Of a DNA stretch of 64,000 nucleotides, positions 50,001 to 62,100 are shown piece after piece. Origin of the DNA: Trochalopteron elliotii (lineage: Eukaryota > Chordata > Aves > Passeriformes > Leiothrichidae); NCBI GenBank assembly GCA_024734555.1, contig JANPWX010000080.1, positions 3,477,419 to 3,541,418 of the forward strand, written 5' to 3'. Position numbers and translations under genes: made by a program. The notes under the pieces were generated by a model. It was not told the origin of the DNA. It saw only the letters and a list, made by a program, of their open reading frames with translations, and did not search any database. Positions within the stretch are counted from its first letter, which is position 1. The number at the start of each line of letters is the position of its first letter.

Positions 50001-52248
50001 CCGGCGCTTTTTCAGGCTCAGAATTGGAAAAAAAAATTTAAAAATTAAAAAAAAAAAATGTGGGGGAAAAAATATCACCACCCCATTAAGGCACTTTTTT
50101 TTTGTTATAACTGCTGAGAAATGTGAATGCCTGCACAGATTGGGACTGGCTGAAACTCTAATCATTACACCACAAGAATATTTTTGATGGATTTTTCAAC
50201 AGCCCCAGAGTTCCTGTCAGCATCACTATGTGGCTATTTAAAGTTCTTTCCTTTAATGGGTCCCAGGACCTGTGAAAACATTCAGGTCAGTTTAGTACCT
50301 AAGTCTTCCCAGGTAATTAGCAGGTAGAATTACCTGGTAGCAGTCAGTGTTTTCTGCTATAATCTGTCCACAGAAGCTGCAGTGGAGTAATTGCTGTCTC
50401 TGGTGGCCCTGCAAACATGTCTAATTTAATGTGTCAATAGGGATTTTTCACTCAGTTTTTTCATCCCCAGTGCCAGGCTGTGAATTTTCCTTTCAGAAGG
50501 CCAGACTCAAAGTGAGATGGATATATTGAACATGTGGATTTAAAGGCAAATGTTTTTCCCAGCAACTGTAAATGTGTAAAAGCATTCAGAGCTCATTCTC
50601 CTCTCTGCATGACTTTTCAACAGGTTAAATAAATGTATGTAGCAGACGTACTCAACTACGTGTTCCACAGTTACTGGAGCAGATAAATGCTAAACTGACT
50701 GTGGTGTCTCCTTGCCAGCAGTGCAGTGTTTCAGTCCTGGCTTTTTCAGGGGTGTTCTGGTATTCTCTGATGCTGAGTCAATGATACCACCTTGTGATGA
50801 GACACGTCCTTTTTCGTCTTCCTTTGGTGAATGTTTGCCAGTAGTGAAGGAACAGATGGGCTTGGATCTGCTCCGAGTTCAAATGTGGAGTGAGGGTATT
50901 TACAGGGTACTCCACAGGCAGGTTTTGCACCGGTAGGTTCTGTGTCAGGGCTGCCTCCCTGGGTATTTGTGCAGCTGTGAGCAGGAGCAGTGCTGGGTCT
51001 GAGGGGCTGCAGTTGTCTTAGCTGCTCCATTTCCCTAAATACCCCCCTCTTGTGTGTCACATTGCAGGGGCTCTGAGCTTTTGTTCTGTACTGAAAAGTC
51101 CCAGGGTCTTATACTGCATGAGGTAAAGCATATTTTAATGATAAAAAGGGTTATTCCCAAAAGAGAGGTCTATGTCATATATTCTCTACAGATCTATAAA
51201 TAGTTCTTTGAGTCCAGTCACATCATGCTGCTAGTCACTGATGTTACCTCTTTAGTTTTCAGTGAAGACTGTAGCATCTGAGTTGTAAAGGAAAAATAAA
51301 AATAAAATAAACTTATCTTGAACAAACCCACTGGGCATGTTTCCGAACAGTCCTGGATACACAACACACAATATTATTAGATATTAAAGGAGAGGATCCC
51401 TGAGAATTGGAGCCACATTATGTCAGAGATTGGAAGCATACAGAGTATCTTTCCTGAGAGCATGAGCAAGACCTGATCCCTGTGTGACCTAACTGGCACT
51501 GCTCAGCTGAAGGCAGAAGACTAATGTTACATTAGCCACTTTGGTAGTATGGTCCTCCCTTTATGTTAGAAAAATTCCCTTTTGAAAGAGTAATTAGTGT
51601 AGATTTGAAACACTAGAGGACTGTGGTGTGCTACTCAAGGTCTTGTTGCTTTCCTTTTTTTAATTTGAATTTCCCAACTTTAAAATTGACCCTTTGAAAT
51701 TTAAAATACTGGTTCCAGTGGCTAGCACTCATGTATATAAATGCTGCAATTATGGTGTAAATGGATAGCAAGATTAAATAACTGTGGCAGGATTTATAGT
51801 GAACATGAGCGGGACAATTTTATTAATAGAATTAAGACTGTAATTTCATACAAAACAAAACTAGATCCTATGTCAATTGAAAGATTCAGCTGCTTCAATA
51901 AAATCAAAATTGCTTGTCATAAATTGTGACATTTTAAATTCAAAAAATATTTGTATTTTGAGGCCTTAAATCTATGTAATATAGTAATGCTTGAATGCAG
52001 ACCTTTTCAGAAGGAAGACCTAGAAATTTTACAGAGAACTCACTCAAAAGTGCCTTTCTGCTCAGCAGAATAAAAACTGAAGTCCTCTCTGGTTTAAATG
52101 GCAGTCAGAAAATCCAAGGTAATCCCTGTAACTTTTCATATAAATTTGATAACAAAAGAAAGGTGTGCTACTGGTATCTCTATAACATAAGTAAGCTTCA
52201 TTGCATAACTCAGACCATGATGGAGATTTTGACATACTTACTGGCAAC
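50001..52248. other. Intergenic sequence
   Basis: A-rich tracts at 50030-50070, then unique AT-rich DNA. No gene or recognisable transposon. Confidence 0.45.
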
Positions 52249-52371
52249 CTGACAGATGTGTCATAGTGTCTAATCCCCAAAAGCACCAGAGCTCTTTGAA
52301 AATGGGTGTTTCTGAAAGACTGGATTGGAAAACATGCTGCTTTTTTATTAAGGTTTTTTTTTCTCAGTGCC
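52249..52371 (+). repeat. Unclassified dispersed repeat or duplicated conserved element, copy B
   Basis: The partner of the stretch at 34774-34892, in the same orientation. It shares CTGACAGATGTGTCATAG, GTCTAATCCC and AAACATGCTGC, then a TTTTTTATT segment and CTCAGTGCC at the end. Similarity fades on both sides at about the same points, as expected for two copies of one element. Confidence 0.6.
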
Positions 52372-53648
52372 TGCATTACTTCTAATGTCATCTTGTTGCC
52401 AGGCTGCTTTTATAGATCTGCATTGACCAGGTTGGTAACTCTGCTTTGTTAGTAAAGAGGTAAAATATCTATAACTACATCCACTTAAAATATTTTTTTA
52501 CATAAATTATGTAAAAACATTATTTTTTTCATGTAGTATGAAAATACTGAGTTTGGAATTTGACTCTTTTTATGCCACATTTTCATGTTCTGTGGAGATG
52601 TACCTCTGGTGTGTCCCAGCCTCAGTATTTCTGGCAAGTTAGACAAAAAAAGGTCAACATTAATATGGATTTGTGATAAGTTCAGAAAGTATTCTGGGGC
52701 AATATTCAAAATGCCAGTTGTAGGGAGGAAAATAAACTATGTGCTTAAAAGTGTACTTGACAAAACAACCTCTTGATCTAAATGCAGACAGCATTTCTAG
52801 TGGGGGATTTGCCAGCATATGTCTAGGGCAGACTCTTGGGAGACTGAAAGGAGGTTTCATGCAACACCACTATGTTCTATAGATGGTGCTTGGTGGCGTC
52901 TCCATTATTTGGATGACATTCACCATTGGTAAAAAGAGGAAATTGGGTCAGTTTGCACTGTGTTACAGAGCTACTTCCTGAATGACAGAATAATTTCCAG
53001 TAGAAGTACCCTGGATTACTCCCTGCTGTGAACTAATAGGGTGCTAATTAGCATATTTCATTTATTTACTTAACTGGGATAAAAACAGTTGGGCATAGGT
53101 CCCATTTCCAATGGTTTCCTGGGAAAGCTGCAAACTGCTCTAAGTGTAACCGTGCTGCATTAAAAAGATGTAAGCTCACATAAACATAACGTGCAGCTTG
53201 AACACAAACTGGCATGGCTGTCCAATCTCTTCATACACAGAGAGCAGTTTAGAACATTAAATAAAACTGTATTTCTGTTTTCTTCCAGTCTTTAACTGGG
53301 CCAAATGAAATTAGAGCAGTATTTTTCCAGTCTTTGCAGGTCTGCTGGTGGCAGTGCTGAACAAGTGCTGTGCTGTGGACAGCATCATGCTTTGCCTTCT
53401 GCTCACCCTTGTGCTCATTCTTGCCTTAATAGCTCTTGACTACTAAAAGTACTGACACCTTTTGCAAGTACAGGGTTACCCATGAAATGTGGATTGGAAA
53501 TTGTCTAGCAACTCTTTTCCAACTTCCTGCCATGTATTTCCGTGTTAGGGATCACCTGCCCAGCTCACTGTGCCATTCTTGAAGATGTCTCTAGTTGCAC
53601 AGATGTTGAAAGTGCCCATTTATTTATCCTTTGTGGGCTTGAGAGAGA
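52372..53648. other. Intergenic sequence, nothing recognised
   Basis: AT-rich unique DNA without supported features. Confidence 0.45.
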
Positions 53649-53765
53649 GGGCTTGAGAGATTTTAGCTTGCTAGCAGCTGCTGACTTTTTTCCAAGGAAA
53701 ATTTTTTCGAGAAAATTTATTCTCAAAACAACCTTTCTGCAAGTAGTGTTTTGCTGTTTCTCTAG
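53649..53765 (-). mobile_element. Left (inverted) copy of a tRNA-headed element
   Basis: Read on the minus strand, this is the same sequence as 54005-54141. It starts with a remnant of the tRNA 3' end (AGAAACAGCAAAACACTAC against the right copy's AGAAAACCAGCAAAACACCAC), has an internal deletion of about 30 bases, and ends with AGCAGCTGCTAGCAAGCTAA and AATCTCTCAAGCCC. The match is close enough that both strands give the same short peptide (GLRDFSLLAAA). That peptide is a by-product, not a protein. Confidence 0.7.
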
Positions 53766-53769
53766 TTAA

Positions 53770-53863
53770 CCAATAAGATTAAAGAAGTATTGTGCCTGTT
53801 CACCAAGCATGTTGAGTCTGTATCAGAACACCTTATAAAAGGTAGTTAGAATTAGAAAATAAA
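53770..53863 (+). promoter_or_regulatory. Promoter-like and poly(A)-like motifs between the inverted copies
   Basis: CCAAT at 53770-53774, TATAAAAG at 53834-53841 and AATAAA at 53858-53863, followed about 18 bases later by an A-rich tract. The order and tight spacing resemble a miniature LTR or a retroposed transcript end. I cannot show that any of them is used. Confidence 0.3.
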
Positions 53864-53881
53864 GCCTTATTTTTCTATGCT

Positions 53882-53927
53882 CAAAAAACAAAACGAAACA
53901 AAACAATTAAACAAACAAACAAAAAAC
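53882..53927 (+). repeat. A-rich (AAAAC/AAAC)n tract
   Basis: Irregular CAAAA and CAAA units lying between the AATAAA motif and the tRNA-like sequence. It could be a degraded poly(A) tail or the integration site of the tRNA-headed element. Confidence 0.75.
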
Positions 53928-53938
53928 CTCTCAGCCTT

Positions 53939-54004
53939 TCCCTGGTGGTCGAGTAGTTCACATTCAGTGCTCTCACCCAGGTTTGATTCCCAGACAGAAA
54001 ACCA
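53939..54004 (+). tRNA. tRNA-Glu(CUC)-like sequence with CCA end (pseudogene)
   Basis: It starts TCCCTGGTGGTCGAGTAGTT, with a perfect A box (TGGTCGAGTAG). The anticodon loop GCTCTCACC has CTC for glutamate, and the B box is GGTTTGATTCC. Compared with the vertebrate tRNA-Glu pattern, nine bases of the anticodon-arm and variable region are missing, so it cannot fold normally. The 3' end is followed directly by CCA (54002-54004), which is not gene-encoded in eukaryotes and implies passage through a mature tRNA. It continues without a gap into the element at 54005. Confidence 0.7.
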
Positions 54005-54141
54005 GCAAAACACCACCTAGAGAAAAGCTGTTTTGAAGAAGGATAGTTGTTTGCCAGGATTGTTTTGAGAAGAAACTTTCTTGAGAAATTTTTCCGTGGA
54101 AAAAAGTTAGCAGCTGCTAGCAAGCTAAAATCTCTCAACCC
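54005..54141 (+). mobile_element. Right copy of the tRNA-headed element (body)
   Basis: The body begins GCAAAACACCACCTAGAGAA immediately behind the CCA and runs to about TCTCTCAACCCC. It is the reverse complement of 53649-53765 apart from an indel. Two readings fit: a short retroposon (SINE) with a tRNA-Glu head, or the cDNA of a retroviral R-U5 end still joined to the tRNA that primed it. No coding capacity. Confidence 0.65.
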
Positions 54142-56263
54142 CACATCTTTCACCACTCCTGCAGATTTCCGATTCTCCCAGTTTACTGCAGCTTGCATAA
54201 TTTATAAAATTTCAGCCAAATCAGTTCCTCATCTTGAATGTATATACTGAGTTTGTAGAGGGTGAGGCAGGAAGGAAAACTCCTCTCCTTTGTTCAACAA
54301 AGGTCTTTTCCCAAACTGTTCAATGCTTTAAAGTACATTTTTGCATTTTTATATCTTAAGTAAGAGTTTTACTTAGGATGCAATTCCTTATCCATTTTGA
54401 TTCACATTCTGCTTAGTTATGAAAATCTGGATTTGCCCTAAGGCACTATAATATCTCTCTGCTTTTGGGAGGCAGGTTCATTAAATGAAATGGAGAGATT
54501 TTGTGATCAAGAGACCTGGGGTCTGCTTCTTCCCTCTTTACATCTCATTGTGTGACATTGAGTAAGCTGCCTTACCATTTTTCAGTTTCCTTATTCATAA
54601 ACTGGAGAGAATAATGCTGTCTTGCTTCTTAAAATGCTTTAAAATTCTCAGTTGGAAGAGGCAGTTTTTGGCAAAGATGTGTTCACCCCCAGGCCGCTGC
54701 CTCATCCCACTACTGATTTACTATTTCAGCCTGCGTTGACCTGCAACCTCAGTATTTGTGTCAAGATCTGCTTTTTATAATCTGTCATTTCCAAATCCAG
54801 CTGGTGCTAGGGTTATCAGTCGTGTTCAGTTGTTGTTCTGGTTTCTACGATCTGCCTTCCCTCCTCTCCAGCTGCCTGAGAGGCTTCTCTTACTCCTTTC
54901 TGCGGGAGAATTTTGCTCTTATTTTTCTGTGACTCAAAAAGCCCCTGAGCTTGTAAAACATGTTTCAGGCATCCAAGGGTAACAGTATATAAACCAGCTA
55001 GAGATTGGAGGAGCCAGCACCTTATTTCAGCCTAGTAAGACCTGTTCCTCAAGAGGTGTGTTTGTGTGTTGTTCTTGTTAAAGTTATCATATATTCCATT
55101 TAATCATCCTTTCAACCTTTCAGTATCTGTTCTCTCCTTGTAGGAGATATTCTTCATCTCTTTCAGTGCAGTGATACATCCTTCACAAACAAATATGGTT
55201 CCATTATGGGCTTCTATGAATAGACATAATTGCCATGAGTTCCACTCTGAAATGAATTTAAACATGAAATGAAACATTTGTTTTGTTTCTCCCAGACCCA
55301 CCTGAACATTGTGAAAAAGCAAATGGAGGTTTTAATGGAGATAAATATTAAAACTATTGTACGTTGTTGAGGACTAGTCCCACAATTTGAGCACATTAAC
55401 TAGCATTTCATTGCTACAGTATACTGTTAAAAAACAAGGAAAAAGTGAAACTAAAAAGAAGAAATTGTGCAAAGCTTTTGAATTCATGACCACAGGGCCA
55501 GAAATGTGGCTGTTGATCTGTGTGTAGAAGAAACTACTGGTCATCTTTCTAGGGCCATTTGAATTCCATCAGGGGCCAAAAATCTCGATGGTGGTTCTGT
55601 GTAATTTTAGCGTGCACAGTGTTGGACAACTCATCATTGGTGAGTGAACCAATTTTTCAGTAATCTTTGTCACAGCAGGTAAGATAGAAATTGGTCTGTA
55701 ATTTGTAATCATTACTACTTTGCTTGAGATTAATCCTGGATCACCCACAGTGAAAAAAGATGCCTTCCAACCTCAGGAAGGACCATTCCCCATTCAGAGG
55801 GCCACTGAGGCTTGCTGTTCACAAAGCACATTTTGTCTTGACCATCCTTTTTTTTTTATGTCTATGAACTTTTATCTTTTTATCAACAAGACTGAATATT
55901 CCAGACTTTTTACATAAAGCAATTTTCTCAATTCTTAGCACTATGAAAGACATTGGAGGATGGGGGGTGAGCTTTGGAGTTTTCCTATTGATATGTTTTT
56001 CAGAAGAGATAAAAAACTGCTGCTACAATGCATGCAAGGAGGTGTGGGCAGTGAATAGAAATATCCTTTATTAATACGAAAAGGCTCTATTTACTAGCAG
56101 GTAGTTAATATGAGGAATTTGGGCTGAAGGATACTGTAATTCTGAAGATTTGTGTTGGCTTCTGAAAAAAAAGCATCGACAAAGCAACCCAGTCATTCTA
56201 GCACTGCACTATATATAGTGAAACTTGTGTATTTTCTTATACAATGTTGTGAGTAGGTTTTTG
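54142..56263. other. Intergenic sequence, nothing recognised
   Basis: AT-rich unique DNA with no supported exon or repeat up to the assembly gap. Confidence 0.45.
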
Positions 56264-56663
56264 NNNNNNNNNNNNNNNNNNNNNNNNNNNNNNNNNNNNN
56301 NNNNNNNNNNNNNNNNNNNNNNNNNNNNNNNNNNNNNNNNNNNNNNNNNNNNNNNNNNNNNNNNNNNNNNNNNNNNNNNNNNNNNNNNNNNNNNNNNNNN
56401 NNNNNNNNNNNNNNNNNNNNNNNNNNNNNNNNNNNNNNNNNNNNNNNNNNNNNNNNNNNNNNNNNNNNNNNNNNNNNNNNNNNNNNNNNNNNNNNNNNNN
56501 NNNNNNNNNNNNNNNNNNNNNNNNNNNNNNNNNNNNNNNNNNNNNNNNNNNNNNNNNNNNNNNNNNNNNNNNNNNNNNNNNNNNNNNNNNNNNNNNNNNN
56601 NNNNNNNNNNNNNNNNNNNNNNNNNNNNNNNNNNNNNNNNNNNNNNNNNNNNNNNNNNNNNNN
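56264..56663. other. Assembly gap (400 N)
   Basis: Exactly 400 undetermined bases. The right edge begins with TTGTTGTTGTT, so a microsatellite may have stopped the assembly. The true length is unknown. Confidence 0.98.
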
Positions 56664-58018
56664 TTGTTGTTGTTATTTGAACTTGTTCTTTTTCTTCTTC
56701 TGAAACTGATACGTGCATAAGCTGTAGCAACAATAGCTGGAGATTTTGCATATGGGATTCATTCTATTGTAAACTGAATATATTATTTTTTCAGTCTCTT
56801 TACCCTTTACAAAAACATTGATAGATATATGCATATATAACATAATAAATGAACAAACCCCACATCTGGTTAAAGAATGTTTGATAAAAACATCCCATGG
56901 CTAATTTTTTACATTTCAGAATTCAGTAATTGCAAGGAATTAGGAGTGGATACATTTCTGCAGACATCCTCATAAAAATCAAAACAGGAACACCAGTCAG
57001 TCTACTCCATAAGCAACTTAATTCCTTTAAATTTTAATATAGAAAGAACAATCAAAGAAAAAACGGTTAAGATATAGATCTTCTAAACTGAAGTTCTGAG
57101 TTGGAAAAAGTATTCTCAATCTGTATAGGTTTGCATTTTGCATTGCCCTCAGGGCTGTTTCTTTTCCCCCATCAGATGAGCCTGTGTTACCTTTCATGGA
57201 CTTGAGAAGAAGCTGTGTGACCTACAGGGGAGCCAGGAACCCTTCTCTGCCTCTGAGCTGGAGCAGATCTGGGTTGCTCTCTCTCTGTTCCTTGCTTTCT
57301 TCTAATTCCAAGTTAAGGTGTTCAGAGGAGGTGGTGTGGAGAGGACCTCTCCCAGTGCAGTCCAGTCTCGATCAAGACTCCAGTTTGCTGCTGCCAAACA
57401 GACTGAACTAGTTTGTTTTGCTTGTGAATATCATTAACTGGGAATACTTCAGAAATGAAATGTCACCTCAGTATTGACAGCAGGTGAATTGTGCAGTGTG
57501 TGCTACTTGTAGTAGTTCATAACAGTTCTCATTCAGCTTTGTGGATACTGGATACCAACTTTTACTTTCACAATATTACTTTGAGAGCTAAATGCTTGCT
57601 TTCTTAATGCAGAATGAGGTTTGTATTTTTCCTTAGTGCAATGAATGACTATGACTTATAAAATGCAAGCAGCTGACATTGGCGTGACTTTAATATGCAG
57701 AGAGATTTTTATAACTTACTCTTTCTATTAGTACAGTTTTCATCAATTGTATACAAGCATGTATAGTGATAGTTATTTTTTTGTACTCTATCAGAAGTCT
57801 TCAGGCATCTATCCTTTTGTAAATATATGAAGCTGTAGACAGGAAAGCAAAGCCACAAAGAGAATTGTTAAATCAGACTTGATGTGCTTTGCCAAACGAA
57901 GGAAAAGTTCAAACTGCATTGTAGATATAGTGTAAATGAATTTCTTTGCAGCTATGGACACTGATCCATGGTCTAATAAAGACCATTCTAATTCTGTTCC
58001 GTCTTCAAGGCTTTACAG

Positions 58019-58036
58019 CTCTGTCTGTCTGTCTGT
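58019..58036. repeat. (GTCT)n microsatellite
   Basis: Four perfect units of CTGT. Confidence 0.8.
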
Positions 58037-59072
58037 GAATTCTTGTCAGCATTGTAGCAGATGGGGTGAGAACCTGGATCACCCTGGGAAGTTGGTCAGG
58101 ATCTGAATGGGCCCCAAAACCAGCATGAACCACAGGCCATTTCAAATATATTACCAAAAAAAAAAAAAAAAAGTTACTGGATTAAAGAATTATTTTAAAT
58201 AAAAACTCACATGTTCCTCTATATGTGAACTCTTCTTTTGAAAAGAATCAAAAAATAAGTCAGTTACAATATGTTTGAAAGTACTGGGGGAGGAAGAAAA
58301 AAGACAGTGTTCATAAAGACTAATTGAAGCACAGAGATAGGTATCTTTCTGTGTGTTCCATTTATTATTTTTCACCACTTGTTTTATTAACATGCATCTA
58401 GAGTTACATGTTGCTTTAGTCTCTTTGATTAATACTTGCTGAAAGGATCTGTCGTTATTTATTGTCTGGGTGCCTCAGGTCCCACTTTTTGTTTTACGTT
58501 AGCTTTGCCAACTACTTCTTGAAAGGGGAATACTGTAGTTGTAGTAAATTTAAAAGTAAATTTAAAAATAATTTATTTAAAAAAACTCGTACAACAAACC
58601 AGAAAACTAAATCAATTATGTGATTGCATGATTAAGGCAGAAGAACCCACTTTCCTACTACTGATACATTGGAAATTCTTTTGAACAGGTTTCCAGAGCT
58701 ACTTTTCACTTTTGTCTTTTAATGAATACGTGTCTTCAAGGCTGAGGTAAATTCTTTTTAGCCGGAAAGAGTTAAGTCATCTTGCCAGTGCTTTGCTGCT
58801 GAGCCATATTTAAATGGTTCACTGGGGCAAGTTCCTAGAAAAAAATTCACAAGAGTTTACTATGATTTCAGCTCAAGAGGGGAAAATATGTTTTTAATGT
58901 AGGATTTTTTTTTCCCTGTTAGTGAATTCAGGAGGATACTTAACGGGAAAATGAAATAAAGGCCCATTGTAAAGGTACCTAACTCATCATTACCACATGC
59001 AGACTGTACATTTCTGCTGTACTGTTGTCTTTGATATTATGAACTGAGGTTGATTTTTTTAATCTTAATTTC

Positions 59073-59102
59073 TTTGTTTTGTTTTGTTTTGTTTTGTTTT
59101 TT
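59073..59102. repeat. (GTTTT)n microsatellite
   Basis: Five GTTTT units running into TTTTTTCAG, which makes an accidental splice-acceptor-like site. No credible exon follows. Confidence 0.85.
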
Positions 59103-62100
59103 CAGGAATATATACAGAATGATATAATTTGAGGAATATTTCTAACATATGGTAAAAGTATTTGTATGCATGAAAATACCGCCCTGGCTCCTAAAACTAG
59201 ACATAGATACTGTATTTTGATTTTTTTTTGTATGTGAGTGCTTTGGAGAGAGGTTCCAGCTATGAAGGACTCCAGTTATAATACCTATTGGTTAGGGAAC
59301 ATGAGAACTGCTTGGAGAATTGGCAGCTAAGAATGCCATTTACATATTCTGCTCTCTTAATACTTCAGGTTAGTAAGAAATGCTGTAAGAAAATATTTTA
59401 GGATATAGATATTTAGAACAGTTGGATTACTTTTGACAACAGTGCAAGGAATCAATTCAAAGCTGATTTCCCTCTTTTGTTCACCGAGGACCTGCAGAAT
59501 CTAAGATAAAAATGGCAGTTGTCCTGAGGGCACCCTGAGGCATGTCATTAAAATTGGAATTTGATCCTCTTTTCATGGTTACTTGGGACAATCAACCACA
59601 GCAAACCTGAAAACTCATCAGTTTTCAAAAATATGACATGTCCTTGACTTTGTCAGTTTGGATTCTGTGTGCAAGATTTGAGTATTTCAGAATCCCTTTA
59701 GATGTCACTCTGTCTTCAAGAATACAAGCATTGTGCCTTGTACTATACAAAAGATATGGTACTTTTAAACATTTCTGAGCACTTGCCTTATTTATGGCAA
59801 GGGAAAAGCTAAATTATAGTCATCAAAATGAAATGCTATTTTAATTGAGATTTTTAACTGCTAATTGTAAGAAATAGAATTGTGTGGAGTCCATTTTTTT
59901 GTTATAAAATGAAAAATTTGACTGTCTGAACTGATATGGACTTTTCTAAAACTGGATGGAACTACCCATTCTACCTGGCTGTGTATTTCTATCTGATAAC
60001 TGCAATTTTCAAAAATACCTGGAAAATGCATGCAAAACAGCATTTTTCTGTTTATCCCTCTGTACCTGGCCTCTTACTGCTTTCAAGCCCCTTGCCTTCC
60101 CCACTTCCAGGCTGTCAGGTTTTTAAAATTTGCACACGTTTTCATATGTATTATTTTTTGTCAATAGCAAAATAATCACTTTTCCATTCCTGCAGCTGGG
60201 CTGCCAGAATATTGCATTTTGTCTCTGTGGCAGAGAAGCCACGAGCTGGCCACTTTGCCATCCCTGCAGCTTGCCATCGGGAGCTCACTGACGCTCGATG
60301 TGCTGGGAGCCATATGGCCACTTCTCGCTGCTCTTCCTCTTGCTGCTCCCCTGAAAGTTGCAAATGGAGAAGAACCACCTGCTGACACCAAGGACAAACA
60401 GGGACTTTGTCCATGAGAGGGACAGTGGTAGCAACAGACCTTTGACTCTTCCTCAGATTCCCCACAAGACATTTTCCTCCCAGCTACCTCTTGCCCTTAG
60501 ATTTTCTGTAATATGCATATGTTCCTCCCTTATTTTTTTTTTTAAATGTTTTTTGGTACATCTCTTATTGCTTAGTCTGTACTAAAGTTTCTAGTTAATA
60601 TGCAGATTATTTGTAACTGCGAATCCATTCATTTGATAATTGGCATAAAAGTGTTACACATGGAGCAGCACAAAACTTGGCAGGAGTAGGCGGGAGGAGG
60701 TTTTGGTGCCTAATCCCCACCAGGCACACGGGTTAAGGTGTTTACTTGTGCCATTTGTGTGGGAAGGAGCAGCCTTGTCTGTTCATGTGGAAATTCCTAA
60801 TTGCTTTCTTTGTTTTGACAGATTTATGGGTTACAACAAAACATAATTGCAAGTAACATAACAAAGTAACACTCTCATGAGCACCTGTAGTGTTGCTATT
60901 ATAAATAGAACTACTAGTGTTGGTTATTGTAAAAATACATTCAGTTGAATTTCTCAATTTTTCTTGCCACACACATTGTGCTCTTGGTCTTCCACTTTGG
61001 TTTGCAGGAGAATTTCTTCAGTCTTCAGCCCAGACAGAGGCAAGTTAGTACCTGGTAACCTGTTACTTGTCCTGAATTTCCACTCTCATGGTTGTAAATA
61101 AGCCCTGGGTTTTTGGAGAATTCTCTGCTTTGTGAAGTTGTCCTCTGCAAAAAGCTGTTGCACTGTAAGACAGAATAAAGTAAAATTGTGCCTGTGGCAG
61201 CTGAGGAAGTTACATGTCTGTGTGCTCTGCAACACTCACAAAGATATCTTTGGATCTGCTGAGATGTTCACTTAGCTGGTGTGACTGTTGAGGGGTGTCA
61301 GGTGGATAAATGAGAGAAGGAACCCTGACCTAAGGTTGGAAGAGGTCATAGATGTTGGTATTTAGGACACTTCTGCTGTCTGCCTGCTTCGTGTACTGAC
61401 TTTTCTTTTGCGACAGCTGACAAATTATCCTGTTTCTTTGAGCCTTGGTGTCCTCTACAAATTGAAAATGTTTCTGCATTTAAAAAAAGACATTTCAGTG
61501 GCAGAATGCTGTAGGAACTACGACTTGTGCAGGCACTGTAGAGCTCCTCATATCAGTTATTGTGATGATTTAGCAAATACATATTACATTTGTTCTAAAA
61601 TCATATAAGAATATAGCACTTTTAGTAACTGATGGATAGCTGTGCTTATTGAAAAAATAAAGAAAAAGAAAATGAGCTTGTTCAAGAGATCAAGTAGTTC
61701 TCTGATTTAGAGCTGTCCAGATCTGTGTCTTCACCATACACTGCTCTGGGAAGGCTTTGCAAACCTGGCTTCTCCCTGGTCTGTTCTGCACACCTGAGCT
61801 GGGGAGTGTCTGTGCACTCCCTGGTCTCCCACCATCCCAGTCCCTGTGTAGCCCCAGCTGGGAGACAGGTAGATGGGATGTGAAACCAGGGTTTGAGCTT
61901 GTTTTAGTACCATTGCTTTGAAAAGAACTGATTAATATCTGTGCTTGCATTTATAGTGTGGTACAGGATTATTTTCCAGAGGCCTGATGTCAGGACTGCT
62001 GTGTTTATGGAGACTGAGATAAATTTTGATAAGTCTGAGGCTGGGTTGATGTTCCCCCTGTTATACTATTTTAAGAACCATTTTCCCCTTTTGTTTTTTT

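Noticed and set aside
49063..50165. Long overlapping open frames on both strands (289, 222, 200 and 182 codons)
   Set aside because: They coincide with the CpG island and minisatellite, where stop codons are rare. Composition is Gly/Pro/Arg/Ala-biased, frames overlap on both strands, and no splice structure or domain is visible.
53542..54198. Matching short peptides on the two strands (GLRDFSLLAAA...)
   Set aside because: The shared peptide comes from the inverted DNA repeat, not from two copies of a protein gene.
56209..56751. 180- and 151-codon frames across the gap
   Set aside because: They consist almost entirely of undetermined bases.
59073..59150. Acceptor-like TTTTTTCAG followed by a GTAAAA donor-like site
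   Set aside because: The pyrimidine tract is a GTTTT microsatellite, and the following block has stops in frame.
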